A stretch of DNA of 64,000 nt from Erinaceus europaeus (GCF_950295315.1 NC_080175.1:62600487-62664486), one strand, 5' to 3'; counted from the first letter of the stretch, positions 36,256 to 50,084 are shown. The notes: generated by a model from the sequence alone, not told the origin. A program made the numbers and translations.

Positions 36256-36499
36256 AATAAAAAGGGAGGGAGGGAGGACATCAGAAGTGGTGGAATCATC
36301 CTGTAGTCACTGAGCCCCAGCAATAAACTGGTGGCAAAAACAAAACAAAACTGTGATATGGTGTCAATGACCTTACCTTGTCTTCAAAATCAACTAGGAA
36401 ATATAAAGGTGTTAAAATATGAGCCTGAGGAAGTGTTTGGAGTTTTAGATTATTTGTAAGGAAGATTTACTGTTTTGAACATAAAGAGAACATCTTAAA

Positions 36500-37330
36500 A
36501 AAAATTTTTACTTATAAAATGGAAACACTGACAAAAACCATAGGATAAGAGGGATACAACTCCACAAAATTCCCACCACCAGAACTCTGTATCCCCTCCC
36601 CTCCCCTGATAGCTTCCTATTCTTAACCCTCTGGGAGTATGGACCCCGGGTCACTATGGGGTGCAGAATTTTGAAAGTATCGCTTCTATAATTGCTTCCC
36701 CACTGAACATGGGCATTGGCAGGTCGATCCATACTCCTGGCCTGTCTCTCCCTTTTTCTAGTTGGACAAGGCTCTGGGAAAGTGGGGCTCCTGTACATAT
36801 TGGTGGGGTCGTCTTCCCAGGGAAGTCCGGTTGGCACCATAGTGTCATCTGGAACCTGGTGACTGAAAAAAGAGTTAACATTTAAAGCCAAACAAAGTGT
36901 TGACTAACCATGAACCTAAAGGTTTGAACAGTGCAGATGAAGATTTGGGGTCTCTGTTTTGGAAAAAGCTAGTAGGTCTATTTTAGGTATATTCCAAAAA
37001 GCCCATGACTTTGTTAGTTTTTGCCTAAGCCTGACATCTCATATACAGGTGGACCTAAGGTATTGTATGGGGAGATGATGTCATGGCTGGAAAAAGGGCT
37101 GGAAAGGTGGATCAGGGAAGAGAGTAGCTCCGAAATATGGGAAAAGTGCATAAGTGTCGTTGACTGTAAGCCCCATAGATTTGATCTGGGGCCCATATTC
37201 TGTATAGGAGCCTGTGTAACTTCTGCATCCTTGTAGGTCTGTGGTTATGAGTAAGAATGTTCTAAGTTGCACAAATTTCAGGGCCCGTCTTTCTCAGGTG
37301 GTAGATAATGTATTTTATGCTGAGCCTTAA
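36500..37330 (-). mobile_element. L1 3' UTR fragment, variant 1
   Basis: Antisense 3' UTR beginning with an A-rich tail (read as T/A on +) and carrying CCCACCACCAGAACTCTGTA, then the variant 1 extension 'GATTTGGGGTCTCTGTTTTG'. Confidence 0.8.
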
Positions 37331-37486
37331 GGAAATGAGATTTTAAAAAAAGGTAAAGGCATAGATATGTTCACAGGTAGGTTATTTTAATAATTTGATA
37401 TATATTTTACCTCATAAATCTGATATTCTGGTTAAAGTTATGTGGTTTCCTTTATGTAGCAAACATTGATGGACTTTTTTTATTGT

Positions 37487-37799
37487 AAAAATGTCTTCCA
37501 TAGGGGAGTTGGGCGGTTGCGCAGTGGGTTACGCACATGTGGTATCAAGTGCAAGGATCTACGTAAGGATCCCGGTTCGAGCCCCTGGCTCCCCACCTGC
37601 AGGGGAATCACTTAATAAGTGGTGAAGCAGGTCTGCGGGTGTCTTTCTCTCCCCCTTTCTGTCTTCCCCTCCTCTCTCCATTTCTCTCTGTCCTATCCAA
37701 CGACGGCATCAATAAGAACAACAATAATAACTAAAACAACAAGGGCAACAAAAGGGAATAAATACATAAATAAATATTTTTTTAAAAATGCCTTCCATA
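37487..37799 (+). repeat. ERI-type SINE with 16-bp TSD
   Basis: Full-length sense SINE (37503-37783). Flanks AAAAATGTCTTCCATA (37487-37502) and AAAAATGCCTTCCATA (37784-37799) differ at one base. Confidence 0.9.
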
Positions 37800-38461
37800 T
37801 GTTTATGTGACTTCTTATATACTTTGATTTAATTATTCTAATTATGATTATTATTTTGAGGTGATGATGTTGAATAAGACTGTTGATGTTCAGGGGGAAT
37901 AATATCATACAATTGAAGAACAAAAGCAAATGAAAAGTGTCTTCCTGCCTGATGATACAGAAACATGCTTTGTTTTTGTCACACCAGTTTTTCTGCATAA
38001 AAGGCATTTGTGTTTTATTGCACAATCTGGGGCTGGAGTCTTTTCAATTAGATCAAGCCTCCATTTTCTAGGGGCTATCTTTCTTTTATATGGATGGGTG
38101 TGGGAAAGGCAGGAAGATCATGAGTTACATCACCCCACCTTGCACAACTCTTCTCCTTCCCAGAGCTCTTCTCATCACTAAGGCCATGGCCCCATCCATC
38201 CTTTAGACAAAGCCTCAGTTATTTATTGTAACAAAGTGGTGAGAAATTTGATGGTGGTGAGTTATTTCAGGCCTTAATCCTAGCATATCATTGACTAGAA
38301 TGAATTTCAAATTCTAGTATAGTGACTTGAGCATTGGATTAGGAAGCATGAAGTCCTGAGTTGGATCCTTGACACTGTATCAGCCAGAATAGTGCTCTGA
38401 TTCTCTCTCCTCCCCCACTTTTCCAGCTTCATGGGAATTCAATACATGAAATCTTTGAAAT

Positions 38462-38464
38462 ATA

Positions 38465-38495
<31 letters not shown>

Positions 38496-38890
38496 TTCTG
38501 GCTACCAGCCACCCTGTCTCCCACAACCATACTAGACAAAGCCCAGACCTCTTGGAATTTGGTGTTAACTCCTTAAAATGTATGTTGGAACATCTCACCA
38601 CCAAAAAACTGTCATTTTTTTTTCCACTGAGCCCTCATACCTTAGTAAAGTTGGACCTACATCCATAGACTGCTTATGTTTCACACTGTTCACTTATTTG
38701 TTTCTTATATCACACACATGAACAAGATCATCTGGGATTTCTTTGACTTATCTCACTTAGCATGATAGCTTCCAGTTCTCTCCATGCTGTAGGAAAAGAC
38801 AAGATTTCATCTTTTATTACAGTTGAGTGAAATCCTTTAGTGTACCTGTTTTCACCATGCTGGTAACCTTTTTTACTAAGCTCTCAGTGA
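38462..38890 (-). repeat. TA tract and ancient antisense L1 3' end
   Basis: A short TA repeat at 38465-38495. The reverse complement of an old L1 C-terminal/3' UTR region is at about 38590-38890 ('CTTATCTCACTTAGCATGAT'). Confidence 0.5.
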
Positions 38891-40003
38891 CTACCTTTCA
38901 TTGTTACATGTCATTACATATCTATTATGCATTTTCTAAACTGACTGGCTATTTCTTTTATAAATTACTGAACACTTTGGACTGGTTAATTAATTAATTA
39001 CATGCTTACTTAAACTCAAATTATCCCTCCTTCTTTACTCTGTTGTATCTTTACCTGACCATATTCTTATCCCTTGGTTTAAAGAAATGTCCTCTAAGAC
39101 TACTCAGAAAAATGCTCATATAGCTGGAAGGCCTGGACATAGCATTTAAATCTAGCATATAAGCACTACATAGTTATTTTTATAAAATGCTCTTTTTAGG
39201 TGTAATGATTCATTACTTTTGGACTCTTTTGTAAATCTGTGAGAAATGATTCACTCACAGCTGGTTCAAACTAGTAGTAATGGAGGCAAGAACAATTGAA
39301 AGTGGATGAAAAACACCTAGTAGTGTAATTTTAAAGTAATTGTGTCTTTAGACTTCCTTTGAAATTAAAATCAAGGGTGACTGGTAATGCCCATATAACA
39401 CTGTGTGAGTAGTTCTGCAGATCTGGATCTATGGTGCACTTTGTTACTAAAGTGACCCTCTGACAGTGATTTTAAATTTTCAACCATTTCTAGTCATTAT
39501 TTAAAATAAGGAAATAATTTTTGTTTTATCAAAAGTGAAATGCCAGGGTTTTTTTTTTTTCTTTAAATTGTATGCACTGTTGCACAATGAACAGCATGAA
39601 TGTATGAAGCAGGGAAATAGTCTCTGATATGTAATTGATTCAGCTATGGAGAGAGATATTTTAAATCAGTTGATGACAGAAAATCATGAGGGAATTGGTG
39701 ATTTATGACAGTAGCACTAAATACTGTTTTGTAAATACTCAATAATAAAGGTTTATCAAAACCTGAACAATTTCTAGTCTCATTCTACATGATGTGATCC
39801 CATTAAATCTCAAAAGTTAGAAATCTGGAGATAAAATAAATAGCTTTTCTTGATTCATATCCAACCATTACTTTAGATAGCATTAGTTATTTTGACAACT
39901 AGAATGAAACTTAAGAAACTAAGTAAATCACCATTTCAATAAAGATATGGGCCTACATTTCTGTGCAGTTTATCTTCAACATAAATAATTGTGAGAGTAC
40001 TTT

Positions 40004-40304
40004 AAAAAATAGAATGTTTGGGAGTCAGGCGGTAGCACAGCGAGTTAAACACACGTGGCGCAAAGTGCAAGGACTGGCATAAGGATCCCAGTTTCAGCCC
40101 CCCTCCCCCGCTCCCCACGTGTAGAGGAGTCGCTTCACAAGTAGTGCAGCAGGTCTGCAGGTGCCTATCTTTCTCTCCCCTTCTCTGTATTCCCCTCCTC
40201 TCTCCATTTCTCTCTGTCCTACCCAACAACGACTCAATAACTACAACAATAAAACAACAAAGGCGGCAAAAGGAAATAAGTAAATATAAAAAAATAGAAT
40301 ATTT
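40004..40304 (+). repeat. ERI-type SINE with 16-bp TSD
   Basis: Sense SINE (40020-40288). Flanks AAAAAATAGAATGTTT and AAAAAATAGAATATTT (40004-40019, 40289-40304) differ at one base. Confidence 0.9.
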
Positions 40305-40799
40305 TACCTTTTTTTTCATTCTGCATTACTCTTTTGCCCAGGATTTACTAAATAGCCATTTGTTAAAAGCTACAGAATGACATTTATTCATTGTATACTA
40401 TGTTCTTTTTATAGCTGATGGAGATGAAAAGAAAAAAAAACTTTCATAACTCATTTCCTGAAGATAGCCTTTTGTCTTTCACATAGAGATTGGCCTTTGC
40501 ATTTTTTTTTCTCTAACATCTGGCTAATAAGTACAGAAGTGGACCCTGTAATTTGTAAAAATATTATCAACAATGAAAACTAAGAAATCAACAGAGGGCC
40601 ACAATATATACTGATCAATAAAATTGATCAGTAAAGTTAGTTATTGTGAAGGTTACATCTACTTTGTAGATATAAATGCTATTCAATTCAATAATATCTA
40701 AATTGTTTCTGAATAGCAGGCACATGTTTTGTTCTGCATGATGTGCTTCAAAAGAAGACAACTTGAAATTCAATGTCAATTTTCTATTCATAACGAGGG

Positions 40800-41330
40800 C
40801 GTCCATGGTAAATTTCTCTTGCCTTCTTTGTATTGGTTTGGATCATATTGATGAGGTAGCCAGGGGCAAGGATATGGCCAATGGACTGGATTATATGAAA
40901 AAAAAATCACAAAACAGGGTGAGGAAAGAGGCAAGGATGGGTGATTTATTGAAAATACATTAACCAGAGAGATACAGTAGACAGGAAGCATAGAGAAGCC
41001 AATTGTAAGGAGGCAACAAAAACCTGTCATTTACCAAGACTTTTTATAGCTGGTTCACAATGGTATTTTTCATCTGTTTGTTTACTTCTCATTTATTTTT
41101 CAAGTCATCTCTACCATGATCAGTGTTCCATTCTTTTAAGATGGTGACATCTCTCCTCATCGTTCTAGTTGGATATACATTGTAAAAACAGGACACAAGG
41201 ATAAAATATACATGGCAAAAACAGGACATAATAGAAAGTGTGCACTATCATATAAATAAGACATGAGGATTTAAAATTTTAATGTGTTGGGAAGTGTGTT
41301 GTCAGTCTTCATAGGGTGGGTCAAATTGCC
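40800..41330 (-). mobile_element. Possible antisense LTR, ends undefined
   Basis: A reversed TATA-like CTATAAAAAG (about 41041-41050) and a reversed polyadenylation signal (TTTATT near 40946) are about 100 bp apart in LTR order, in moderately G/C-rich sequence unlike its surroundings. I could not find termini or a TSD. Confidence 0.35.
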
Positions 41331-41696
41331 TTATTTGATATTATTAATTTAAATTAGGTCTTGACAATTTCTGTGCCATCTAATGAGAGCATTAAGTACC
41401 CAAAACATATACATTCGTTGATAGTAGACTACAACTGAGAGGCAGACTGAATTCAATTTAAGTCAGATATGAGTTAAATAAACATCTAATTGTATGTGAA
41501 ACTATCTGCTTATAATAGTTTATACTTTAAATATAGTATGTTTTTCTCCATTATATTTATACATCTGGTTATTCTATAGAGAGTGAAATTTCTGTATAAA
41601 ATATACTTCCCTTTGTTGAGTCAGGAAATAGGGAGAGCTTGAGAGCACAGATACTTTGCTGCGTCTTGTTTGCATCCATGTGAAGTAGGGACTTGA

Positions 41697-41885
41697 AGCC
41701 AGGCAGTGGTGCACCTGGTAAAGCACACACACTGCAATGCTTAAGGACCCATGTTCAAGCCCCTAGTCCAAACTTGCAGGGGGAAAGCTTCTCTGGTGGT
41801 GAAGTAGTGCTGCAGGTGTTTCCCTGTCTTTATCACTCACTCTGCTCTTAATTTCTCTTTGTCTTTATCCAATAATACATTGAAT
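41697..41885 (+). repeat. Short SINE
   Basis: CCAGGCAGTGGTGCACCTGG head, CTTGCAGGGGGAAAGCTTC, CTTTATCCAATAATAC tail. Confidence 0.7.
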
Positions 41886-41924
41886 TAAATTAAAGAAACT
41901 TGAGCACAAAGAATATCTTTGCAC

Positions 41925-42350
41925 ACTGTGGGAGCAGTTTTGGTAAGGCAACCACACCTGGCTTGCAATGTCATCAGGCAAATAGGAAGCTGGCCTTTAT
42001 GGAATCTTCCCAGGGCCTCAGGACCTTTTTCCTCATTCGAACTTCACTTCTATAGGATTTTTTTTTAACCTCATAACTTAATAAAAGAAGATTGGAATCT
42101 GCATACTGATCATGAGCATTATCCTGCAATTCTTTCAAAGACTCCTGAAAGGAACCCTAGCTGGAGGGAGCTGAGGATGGGGCAACCCCTCCCCTCTCCC
42201 AATACCTCCTCTAACTCCTCTTCTTGTCTCTACCCTTTCTTTGCTTTCCCTTTGTCCTATATAAGACTTATTTCAGGCATCATCTTTTAACAACCTTGTC
42301 TTAAGTTCAGCTACCTTATTGCATGGTGTCTTCCCATGAGATGTTATGAC
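41925..42350 (+). other. Possible old LTR-like sequence
   Basis: CT-rich sequence with a TATA-like CCTATATAAGACTTATTTC near 42258, then TGTCTTCCCATGAGATG. Reminiscent of an LTR promoter, but without visible ends. Confidence 0.22.
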
Positions 42351-43379
42351 ACTGCTTTCAACTCTAAAATATGTTCCCGTCTAGTTATTTGAAAGGTCTC
42401 ACCAGATTATACAAAGAATGCTCATGTATAGGTTTTGTTTTAAAAACAAATTATGTGGTTCAGCAAGAGGAAAAGCATGCAGACAAACATCAGTCTTCAG
42501 ATGATAACCCCAAGAGCCAGATTCCCAAGAGCCTTGTTTTCCCACAGTGTCTACAAGTTTGAACTCTCAGGATCTGAGAAGAATATCAAAGAAGCTCTCA
42601 GTGGGGATCTTTTAACAATTCAAAGCAGACCTGCAAAATAGTTAACCCAGATGCAAACTATCAGTACAGAAAATGCTCTGGGGACTGCCATAGGCAATCT
42701 TTGGTTCATCAGAAATTCCAAAGTCTTTGTCTTTGTCAAAAATCAAATACCAGACATCTAAGTAATCCCAGGTATATTTTAGGACTTTTCCAGCTGAGCT
42801 ATAAACTAACTCCATATCTGCCACCTAGCAGAGAAGCTTTCATGTGGACATCTATCAGTGTACCATTTGTGTGAAACAATCTCACAAAAGTGTGCTCTAA
42901 TGCTTTAAGAACAAAGGTAATGAAAACGACTGAAAACAAAACAATGATTTCATCCTCCTCCCAAAAAGTTACCACAGGTTATTTGTAAGAGAAACAAAGT
43001 ATCTTAAACTGTATTAAGCGAATTCACTACCCAATGGGGAAGGAAGAAAATGGATTTCTCAAATCATCCCCTCTTATATGTGTAGTCTCTTTCTCTCACT
43101 TCCTTGTATGTGCAAAATTCCAGGTTTTGAGAGTCTTAAATTAACAGCTGATCTTGCAAAGATAGTATGCAGGAATGATCAAATTAGTTCCTTTTTTTTC
43201 AATATATACACATGTAAGCTAGAGTTACTTTCATAACAATAGTGGACAATAATAGATGTAAACCAAAGTTCTTTCCTTAACAATAATGGATGCAAACTAC
43301 AATTTCTTAAAGATACTTTTAAAACCCTTCTTATTCAGTTATAGTAGTACCTTTTATTTATTTTATTTTTGTTTTATTT

Positions 43380-43592
43380 TTAAATTTATTTATAAGATAA
43401 AAAGTATTGACAAGGCCATAAGAGGTGTACAATTCCACTACCAGAGTTCTGTATCCCATTATTTATTTATTTATTTTTACTAGAACATTGCTTAGCTCTG
43501 GCTTAATGGTGGCACAGGACACTGAACCTAAGACTTTGGAGCCCCAGGCATGAGAGTTTCTTCTTATCACCAGTATGCTATCTACCTTCCAT
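43380..43592 (-). repeat. L1 3' end scrap next to an antisense SINE
   Basis: 43385-43460 matches the first ~75 bp of the L1 3' UTR. 43457-43590 is the reverse complement of a second-family SINE ('GAGCCCCAGGCATGAGAGTT'). Confidence 0.55.
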
Positions 43593-43604
43593 AAGTAATA
43601 GTAG

Positions 43605-43919
43605 TGTTGAAGGACAAGGTACCACCCAGAAAATAGGATTGGTTACAGGTGTGGCTTAGAAAGGTGGAGGTGGGGCTTGGGTTTTAAAAAGCTGCATGGA
43701 TCTTTGAGCTTTCTCTCTCTGCCATGATCTTTATCTCTCTCTCTGGACATGGTCACCATGTGCTCTGTTCTCTCTCTCTCTCTGTCTCTCTCTCTCTCAT
43801 TCTAACATGTGAATGTTCTCAATTTTCCTTAATAAAAGTTTAAGATACCTGGAAATCATGTTCTCTCCTCAATTCTTTCTTGAGAAAATGTGTGACGGAC
43901 CTTTATTATTGGGAGAACA
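43605..43919 (+). mobile_element. Probable solo LTR, sense
   Basis: TGTTGAAGGAC at the left and GGGAGAACA at the right form TG...CA ends. Inside are a TATA-like TTTTAAAAAGC near 43684, a CT-rich stretch and AATAAAAG near 43833, in the order U3-R-U5. No matching TSD was found, so ends are provisional. Confidence 0.5.
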
Positions 43920-44140
43920 AATGCCTCCCCACTTCCCTCAAAAGAGTAGTACTCTATAGCTTCTTCTTGAGCATCCTGTAATTTTAAATATTGAAAAGTG
44001 GTGATAGCTTTAGGGATCCTATCTTCAGTTAAAAATAGTTTTAACTTATTTTGTACAAAATGGCATTATTTTTCACAAAAAGATACTTTAATTATTATTA
44101 ATGCATTACTTTTTTCTCCTTAAAATGTAAAGCAGGTGTG

Positions 44141-44296
44141 GTCCAGGAAGTGGTGCAGTGGATACAGCATTGGACCCTCAAGCATAAGGTTATAAATTCA
44201 ATCCCTGGCAGCACTTGTACCAGAGTGATGTCTGGTTCTTTCTCTGTGTGTGTCCTCCTGTCTTTCTCATTAATAAATAAAATCTAAAAAAAAAAG
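44141..44296 (+). repeat. SINE of third family
   Basis: GGTCCAGGAAGTGGTGCAGTG head, AATTCAATCCCTGGCAGCAC, ACCAGAGTGATGTCTGGTTC and an ATTAATAAATAAAAT tail. Confidence 0.7.
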
Positions 44297-44439
44297 TAGA
44301 ACAGGTATGTATAAACTTTGGGATTAGTGGATATATTTAGTATCATGATTGTAACAAAATGCCACAATCATGGTACTGAGTATATTCATTAACCACAAAT
44401 GTTTTTAAGTTTTATTTAAAAAAAAAAGTCATGCAGCAT

Positions 44440-44720
44440 GTACTCAGTATATATGTATTTAAAGCTCTTTGAAAAAAATTATACTATACACCAGGGTGCC
44501 AATGATCGTTCCAACACCTTTTATCCCTTTGCCCACCCCCACCCAGAGTACTTTGCTTTGATACAGTATATCACACTCAGTCCGAATTTCACCTTTCATT
44601 TTTATTTTATGTCCTTGTTTCTTAAGTTCTACCTACAACTGTGATCATCTGGTATTTATCCTTCTCCTTTTGTCTTACCTCACTTTACATGTTTCCTCCA
44701 AGGTTCCATCTAAGAGGAGG
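44440..44720 (-). repeat. Ancient antisense L1 3' end
   Basis: Degenerate copy of the 3' UTR and ORF2 end seen at 4440-4720, with the same order of CCACCCCC, TTCTTAAGTTCTACC and TTACCTCACTTTACATG blocks. Confidence 0.5.
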
Positions 44721-44949
44721 CAAAAGAAATAACATTTCTTTAAATATTTGTAATTTGAATTATCAGTTTATGTTGTACTAAGTTTGTATCCAAGGTGATA
44801 TCAGAACTCTCTGGCTTAAGAAGTATTTTCATTTGTAAAGAGTTGAGATTATGGAATACACAGAAGAAAATATTAACAGAACACTCTGATGTAAAGTTTA
44901 GAAATGTTTTCAGAGCCAGAAATTCAATAGCAGGAAAACTATAACAAAC

Positions 44950-46640
44950 ATAAAACAATGCAATTATACCAAATTGGAAACTTTCAGCATAGCCAAAGGA
45001 ATCATTATCAAAATCCTACTGAATGGAAGACAATATATGAACTCAGGAGATGAGAAATTATAGCCATGTGTCAACAACTACTGTAAACCTTCAATAAGAG
45101 ACTACAAGAAAAGAAAAATACCTCACAAAATTCTTCAACCAAATAAATAAATAGATAAATACATGAATAAAGTGACTATCTGAACACTTTACTAAAGATG
45201 ATATATAGAGGCCTGGGGAGACAGCATAATGCTTATGCACAAAAACTTTCATGCTTGAGGCTCTCAGGTCCCAGGTTGAATTCCCAGGACCACAAAAAGT
45301 TAGAGTTGAACAATGCTCTGGTCTTTCTCTCTGTGTCTTTGTCTCTGTATCTCTATCTCTTTTTCTCCTTAAAATAAAAAATTAAACTTTTTTTTTTTTT
45401 TTACCTCCAGGGTTATCACTGGTGTTGGGTGCCAGCACTATGAATTCACTGCTCCTGGAGGCTATTTTTCCCATTTTGTTGTGCTTGCTGTTGCCCTTGT
45501 GGTTGTTATAGCTGTTGTTGTTGGATAAGACAAAGAGCTTTTTTTTTTTTAAAGAACATATAAAGATGGCAAATTAGAACATGAAAAATTGTTATCACTC
45601 ATCTCAGAAATGCTAATTAACAATGAAATGCTACTTAACTGAACTTGTGAGAATGATCAACATCACCAAGGAGAGAAACAAGTATCATAAACAATGGAAA
45701 GGAAAAGAATTATTTTACATCATCAAAACACAGGTAATAGTGCAAAGTAGTCCAACCCCAGTGTGCAGAGTCATCAAAGTACTAAACATGTATATGTCCC
45801 AGAGTTTCACTCTGTTCTTCCTCCCTCACTCTATCCCTCCCTCTCACTTTCATTAATTTATAAATACATAATTTAAAAAGAGACTCATAAGTAGCATAGT
45901 GGTTAAGATGATGGTGTCTCAAGCTGGGTGGTAGCATACCTGGTTGAGTACACATGTTACAATGCACAAGGAACTAGGTAGGTTCAAGCCCCCCAGTCCA
46001 CACTGTAGGGAGAAAGCTTTACAAGTGCTGCAGCAATGTTGCAGGTGTCTCTCTGTCTCTCTCCTTCTCTATCACCTCTTTCCCCCTCAATTTCTGGCTT
46101 TCTTTATCCAATAAATAAATCAATTAAAAATAACAAAAAAAATCTTGGTCTCTCAAACATGAGGTCCTAAATTCAATCCCTGGTATCACATAGGCCAGAT
46201 TTGTGCTTTTATTCTCTCTCACTCTCTCTGTTTTAATAAATATTTTAATAAATGAAAATAATTTAAATATAGTTACTTTGTGATATGGAAGTTCCTCTCC
46301 TAAATATCTGCCTGTCAAACTCTAAAATGTATACAAAGATATTTTAGCCAAGTCTTGGAACCAACCCACATGCCCAATGGCAGAGTAATGGGTAAAGAAT
46401 ATCTGTGGCATAATAGAATATTACTGTAAGAAAGAATGAGACCTTGTTTTTTCACTATAATATCTGTGGAAGTGGAAGGGATTCTGCTAAATGAAATAAG
46501 AATAAAAATAAATGCAAGATGATCTCACTCATATGGGATTCCAAACACAACTTGATATTTATCAGCAGATCTGAAGATACAAATGGGTAAGAGAAGAGAG
46601 GCATAAGAGGAAGTTAAAGGGAAAATTACCTGTGGTAGAA
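44950..46640 (+). repeat. Ancient sense L1 with SINE insertions
   Basis: ORF2 C-terminal sequence ('GGAAACTTTCAGCATAGCCA', 'CAACCCACATGCCCAATGGC') interrupted by SINEs at 45210-45385 (second family), 45395-45545 (antisense), 45924-46130 (short type) and 46131-46240 (third-family piece). Confidence 0.6.
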
Positions 46641-46709
46641 GAAGACGACGCTTTGATACCAGGCAGAATATTCTGCTATATATTTAGAGTCCTGTGAAAT
46701 TGAACCCCT

Positions 46710-46860
46710 TGGGAGTCGGGTGGTAACACAGCGGGATAAGCACAGCAGAGCGCAAGGACCTGCAAAAGGATCCTGGTTCGAGCCCCAGCTCCCTACCTGC
46801 AGGGGAGTTGTGTCACAAGTGGTGAAGCAGGTCTGTAGGTGTCTATTGTTTTTGTCTTCA
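46710..46860 (+). repeat. ERI-type SINE, 3'-truncated
   Basis: Good head (GGGAGTCGGGTGGTAACACA) and B box, but it stops after GTAGGTGTCTATTG. Confidence 0.75.
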
Positions 46861-46878
46861 TATTTGGTGTCATATTTA

Positions 46879-47180
46879 AGAAAGTACTGCCAAGGGAGCC
46901 GGGCGGTAGTGCAGAGTGTTAAGTACATGTGGCGCAAAGCTCAAGGACAGGCATAAGGATCCAGGTTCAAGGCCCCAGCTCCCTACGTGCAGGGGAGTCG
47001 ATTCACAGGCGGTGAAGCTGGTCTACAGGTGTCTGTCTTTCTCTCCTCCTCTCTGTCTTCCCCTTCTCTCTCCATTTCTCTCTGTCCTATCCAACAACAA
47101 TGGCATCAATAACAACAATAAAAAAACAAAAGGGCAACAAAAGGGAATAAATAAATATATAAAAGAGAAAGTACTGCTAA
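46879..47180 (+). repeat. ERI-type SINE with 15-bp TSD
   Basis: Full-length SINE (46894-47165). Flanks AGAAAGTACTGCCAA and AGAAAGTACTGCTAA (46879-46893, 47166-47180) differ at one base. Confidence 0.9.
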
Positions 47181-47189
47181 ATCTGTCAT

Positions 47190-49260
47190 AAAGTTTTTGC
47201 TGTATATATTCTTCTAAGATTCTTAGTTTATGTCATTGATTTCATTTTATTTAATTCTTAATGTTAAATATGAGTATTTAATTTATTTTGAATATAGTCA
47301 CTTTCCACAGCACCATTTTTTTTAAACAGGGTGGGAAAGGAGGTGGGGTATTTTATTTTCAAAGATTTTATTTATTTATTAATGAGGAAGATAGGAGGAA
47401 AGAGAAAGAACCAGACATCACTCTGGCACATGTGCTGCTGGGGATCGAACTCAGGACCTCATGCTTGAGAATCCAAAGATTTATCACTGCGCTACCTCCC
47501 AGACCACCCCAGCACCATTTTTTAAAGACTGTCTTTTTCTACATCTATTAGTCCTGTATCCTTGTTAAAAATCATTTTTCAGGGGACCGGGTGGTCGCAC
47601 ACCTGGTTGGGTGCATATGTTACAATGAACAAGAACTTGGGTTCAAGCCCCTGGTCTCCACCTACAGGGGGAAAGCTTCAAAAAATGGTAAACCAGGGTT
47701 GTAGATGTCTCTCTGTCTCTCTCCCTCTCTATTTACCCCTTCCTCTCAATTGCTGACAGTCTCTAACCATTAAATAAAGATAATATATTAAGATCATTTT
47801 CGGTGTATTTGAATACATTTCATTTTTCAGTGTATTTTAATTCATTTCATTGGTCTATATGTCTGGCTTCTGAATGACAGAATGCAGTGGTCTTTTTTCT
47901 TTTAACCTTATGTTGCTTTGACATGAGTTTTTAAAATGAGGAACTATATTGTCTTTTTTTTTTTTTTTTGTCCTTTGATATTTCTTAAACATTTTATGAT
48001 GAAGTCAGACTAATAGTGCTGGGAAGGGTATGTGCCATGTTTTGTCATGTGTAAGTTCCAGATTCAAACCCTGCACCACTTGTGGGAGCTTTACGACAAG
48101 AAGAAAGCTCCAGTGCTATACTGTCGATCTTTCTCTTACTCCCTCTCCTTCTCCATTTCCATCTCAGTCTCTTTTCCTCTCTTCCTTTGTGAATGAATAA
48201 TTTGTTTTGGAGTGGTGAAATCATGCATGTGTGAAATCAAATCTTCACAAAGCAAAACAAAATGGATACATATATATATATATGTATGTATGTTATAATT
48301 TTAATATTGATTGCAATGAATCTGTACACTAGAGTACTGATAGCTAACAATATTAAATATTCCATTCCAAGCATGTAGAATGTAGTTACTTTTATTTATG
48401 TCTTAATTATTTTCCTGGATACATTACACTTATCATTATACACATTAAATTGCTTTGTTAATTTATAATTTTATTATATATTTTAATTTGGAATTTTGTG
48501 CTTTTCATGCCAGGATTTTGGTTATTAACATATAGATAGGCAACTGATTTTTGTGTGATAACTTTGTAATTTTCTAATGCACTAAATTAATGTCATGGTT
48601 CTAAAATGTTTGGTATCCTTTAATGATTTCCACATACAAATTTATATCATCTGTGAACAGAGATAATTTAACTTCTTCCTTTCCAGTTCAGTTACCTTCT
48701 ACTTCTTTCCCCTGCTGAAAAACTCAGGTAAAACTTTTAAGCATAATGTGAATAAAAATGACAAAAGTAGGTGTCACTACCTTCTTCATGATCTTAAAGG
48801 AAATTCTACTTCTGCTTGTATTTTCTATTTCTTGTAGTCATTTTGTCCCTCATTTCTGCACCCCTGTCTTTTTCTTTTTCCCATTTAGTTGATTGTGGCA
48901 TTTCTAAATGTTTTCATTCTCTTTTGACTATATTATCTATTTTCTTTGTGGTTATTCATGATTTTGAACATGGCATTTTAAAATTACAACACTCAAATTC
49001 AGATTTCTACCACTTAATTATAACAGCTTACAAAATTGTGTTCTTTAATAGCTCCATTGTTATCTATGTTGGCAGTTACTATCAAAATTTATGTATTTTT
49101 TTTGTTAAAAGGAAGAAATTTTTATGATTTATTATGTTCAGTTACAATTCTGGTTAGCAGGCTATATAGTTGGTTCATAGACAGTCTCTCTATCTACTCC
49201 AAAAATGTGCCTTCTGTTGCTACTTATAATTCATTTGCATGAAAAGTAATTATTGATGCT
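47190..49260 (-). repeat. Ancient antisense L1 with SINE insertions
   Basis: Scattered reverse-complement ORF2 blocks (CACAGCACCATTTTTT near 47310 and 47510, 'ATATCATCTGTGAACAGAGA' near 48645), heavily mutated. Inserts: antisense third-family SINE 47355-47506, short SINE 47583-47795, another SINE 48010-48230. Confidence 0.55.
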
Positions 49261-49329
49261 AAAGTCTCTCATTTTATTATTTGTTTTTTCTTTGTTGTAT
49301 TTCCCATTACTGCTTCTGATTGTGTTTTA

Positions 49330-49705
49330 AATTGAGCATGGGGGAGGGGGGGATTGATGGTTCCCAGTACAGTTGTTGACACATGGGTATTTCTCATGTC
49401 TCCATGATGGGTGTCTGCAGGACACTCTCATCCTCAATTTAGGTCTTGTTCCATTATCATATATCAGGATCTCAAAGTCTCCATGTGCCCCAGTCCCTCC
49501 CCAAATTCCTTTGCTTTTGTGCCATACACTAAACCCAGTTCGTTTTACTTTGTTTTTTCCCTTTGTGTTCTTGTTTCTTCAGTTCTGCCTGCCAGTGAGT
49601 GAGATAATCCCATACTCACCCTTCTTTTTTTTTGGCTTATAAATATGACTAATGTTAATAGGTCAAGTAATATTATATATATACAAATAATATATTTATA
49701 TACAC

Positions 49706-49750
<45 letters not shown>
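49330..49750 (-). mobile_element. L1 3' fragment followed by (TA)n
   Basis: L1 3' UTR/ORF2 end in antisense (49340-49640, ending in the 'GTGAGATAATCCCATACTCA' block), then TA-rich DNA with a pure (TA)n at 49712-49748. Confidence 0.65.
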
Positions 49751-50084
49751 CACAAGCTTAAACTGACTAATCTTATTTAATTCATTAGTCTTTTAAATTA
49801 TGTAGAAAAATGTGGAGTTGCAAGTAACTGTTACAATACTAGTAGTTTTTATTCTGATGATGTTTAAATATATTTTTTCTTAATTCATCTGAAAATTAGA
49901 ACTGTAGCTACAAACCATTACTTCCACATCCATTAGTGAGATATCCCACCCAGTAAGCAATCTCTTCAGCCCCTGTGCTGATTTCTCTTAACTTCAAAAC
50001 TTTTCCATCATTTATGCCATACTCTTTGTCTTCTGGAAAATATTTGAAGGAAAGTGGCTGAAGGAAAAGTGCAAAACAGAGGAG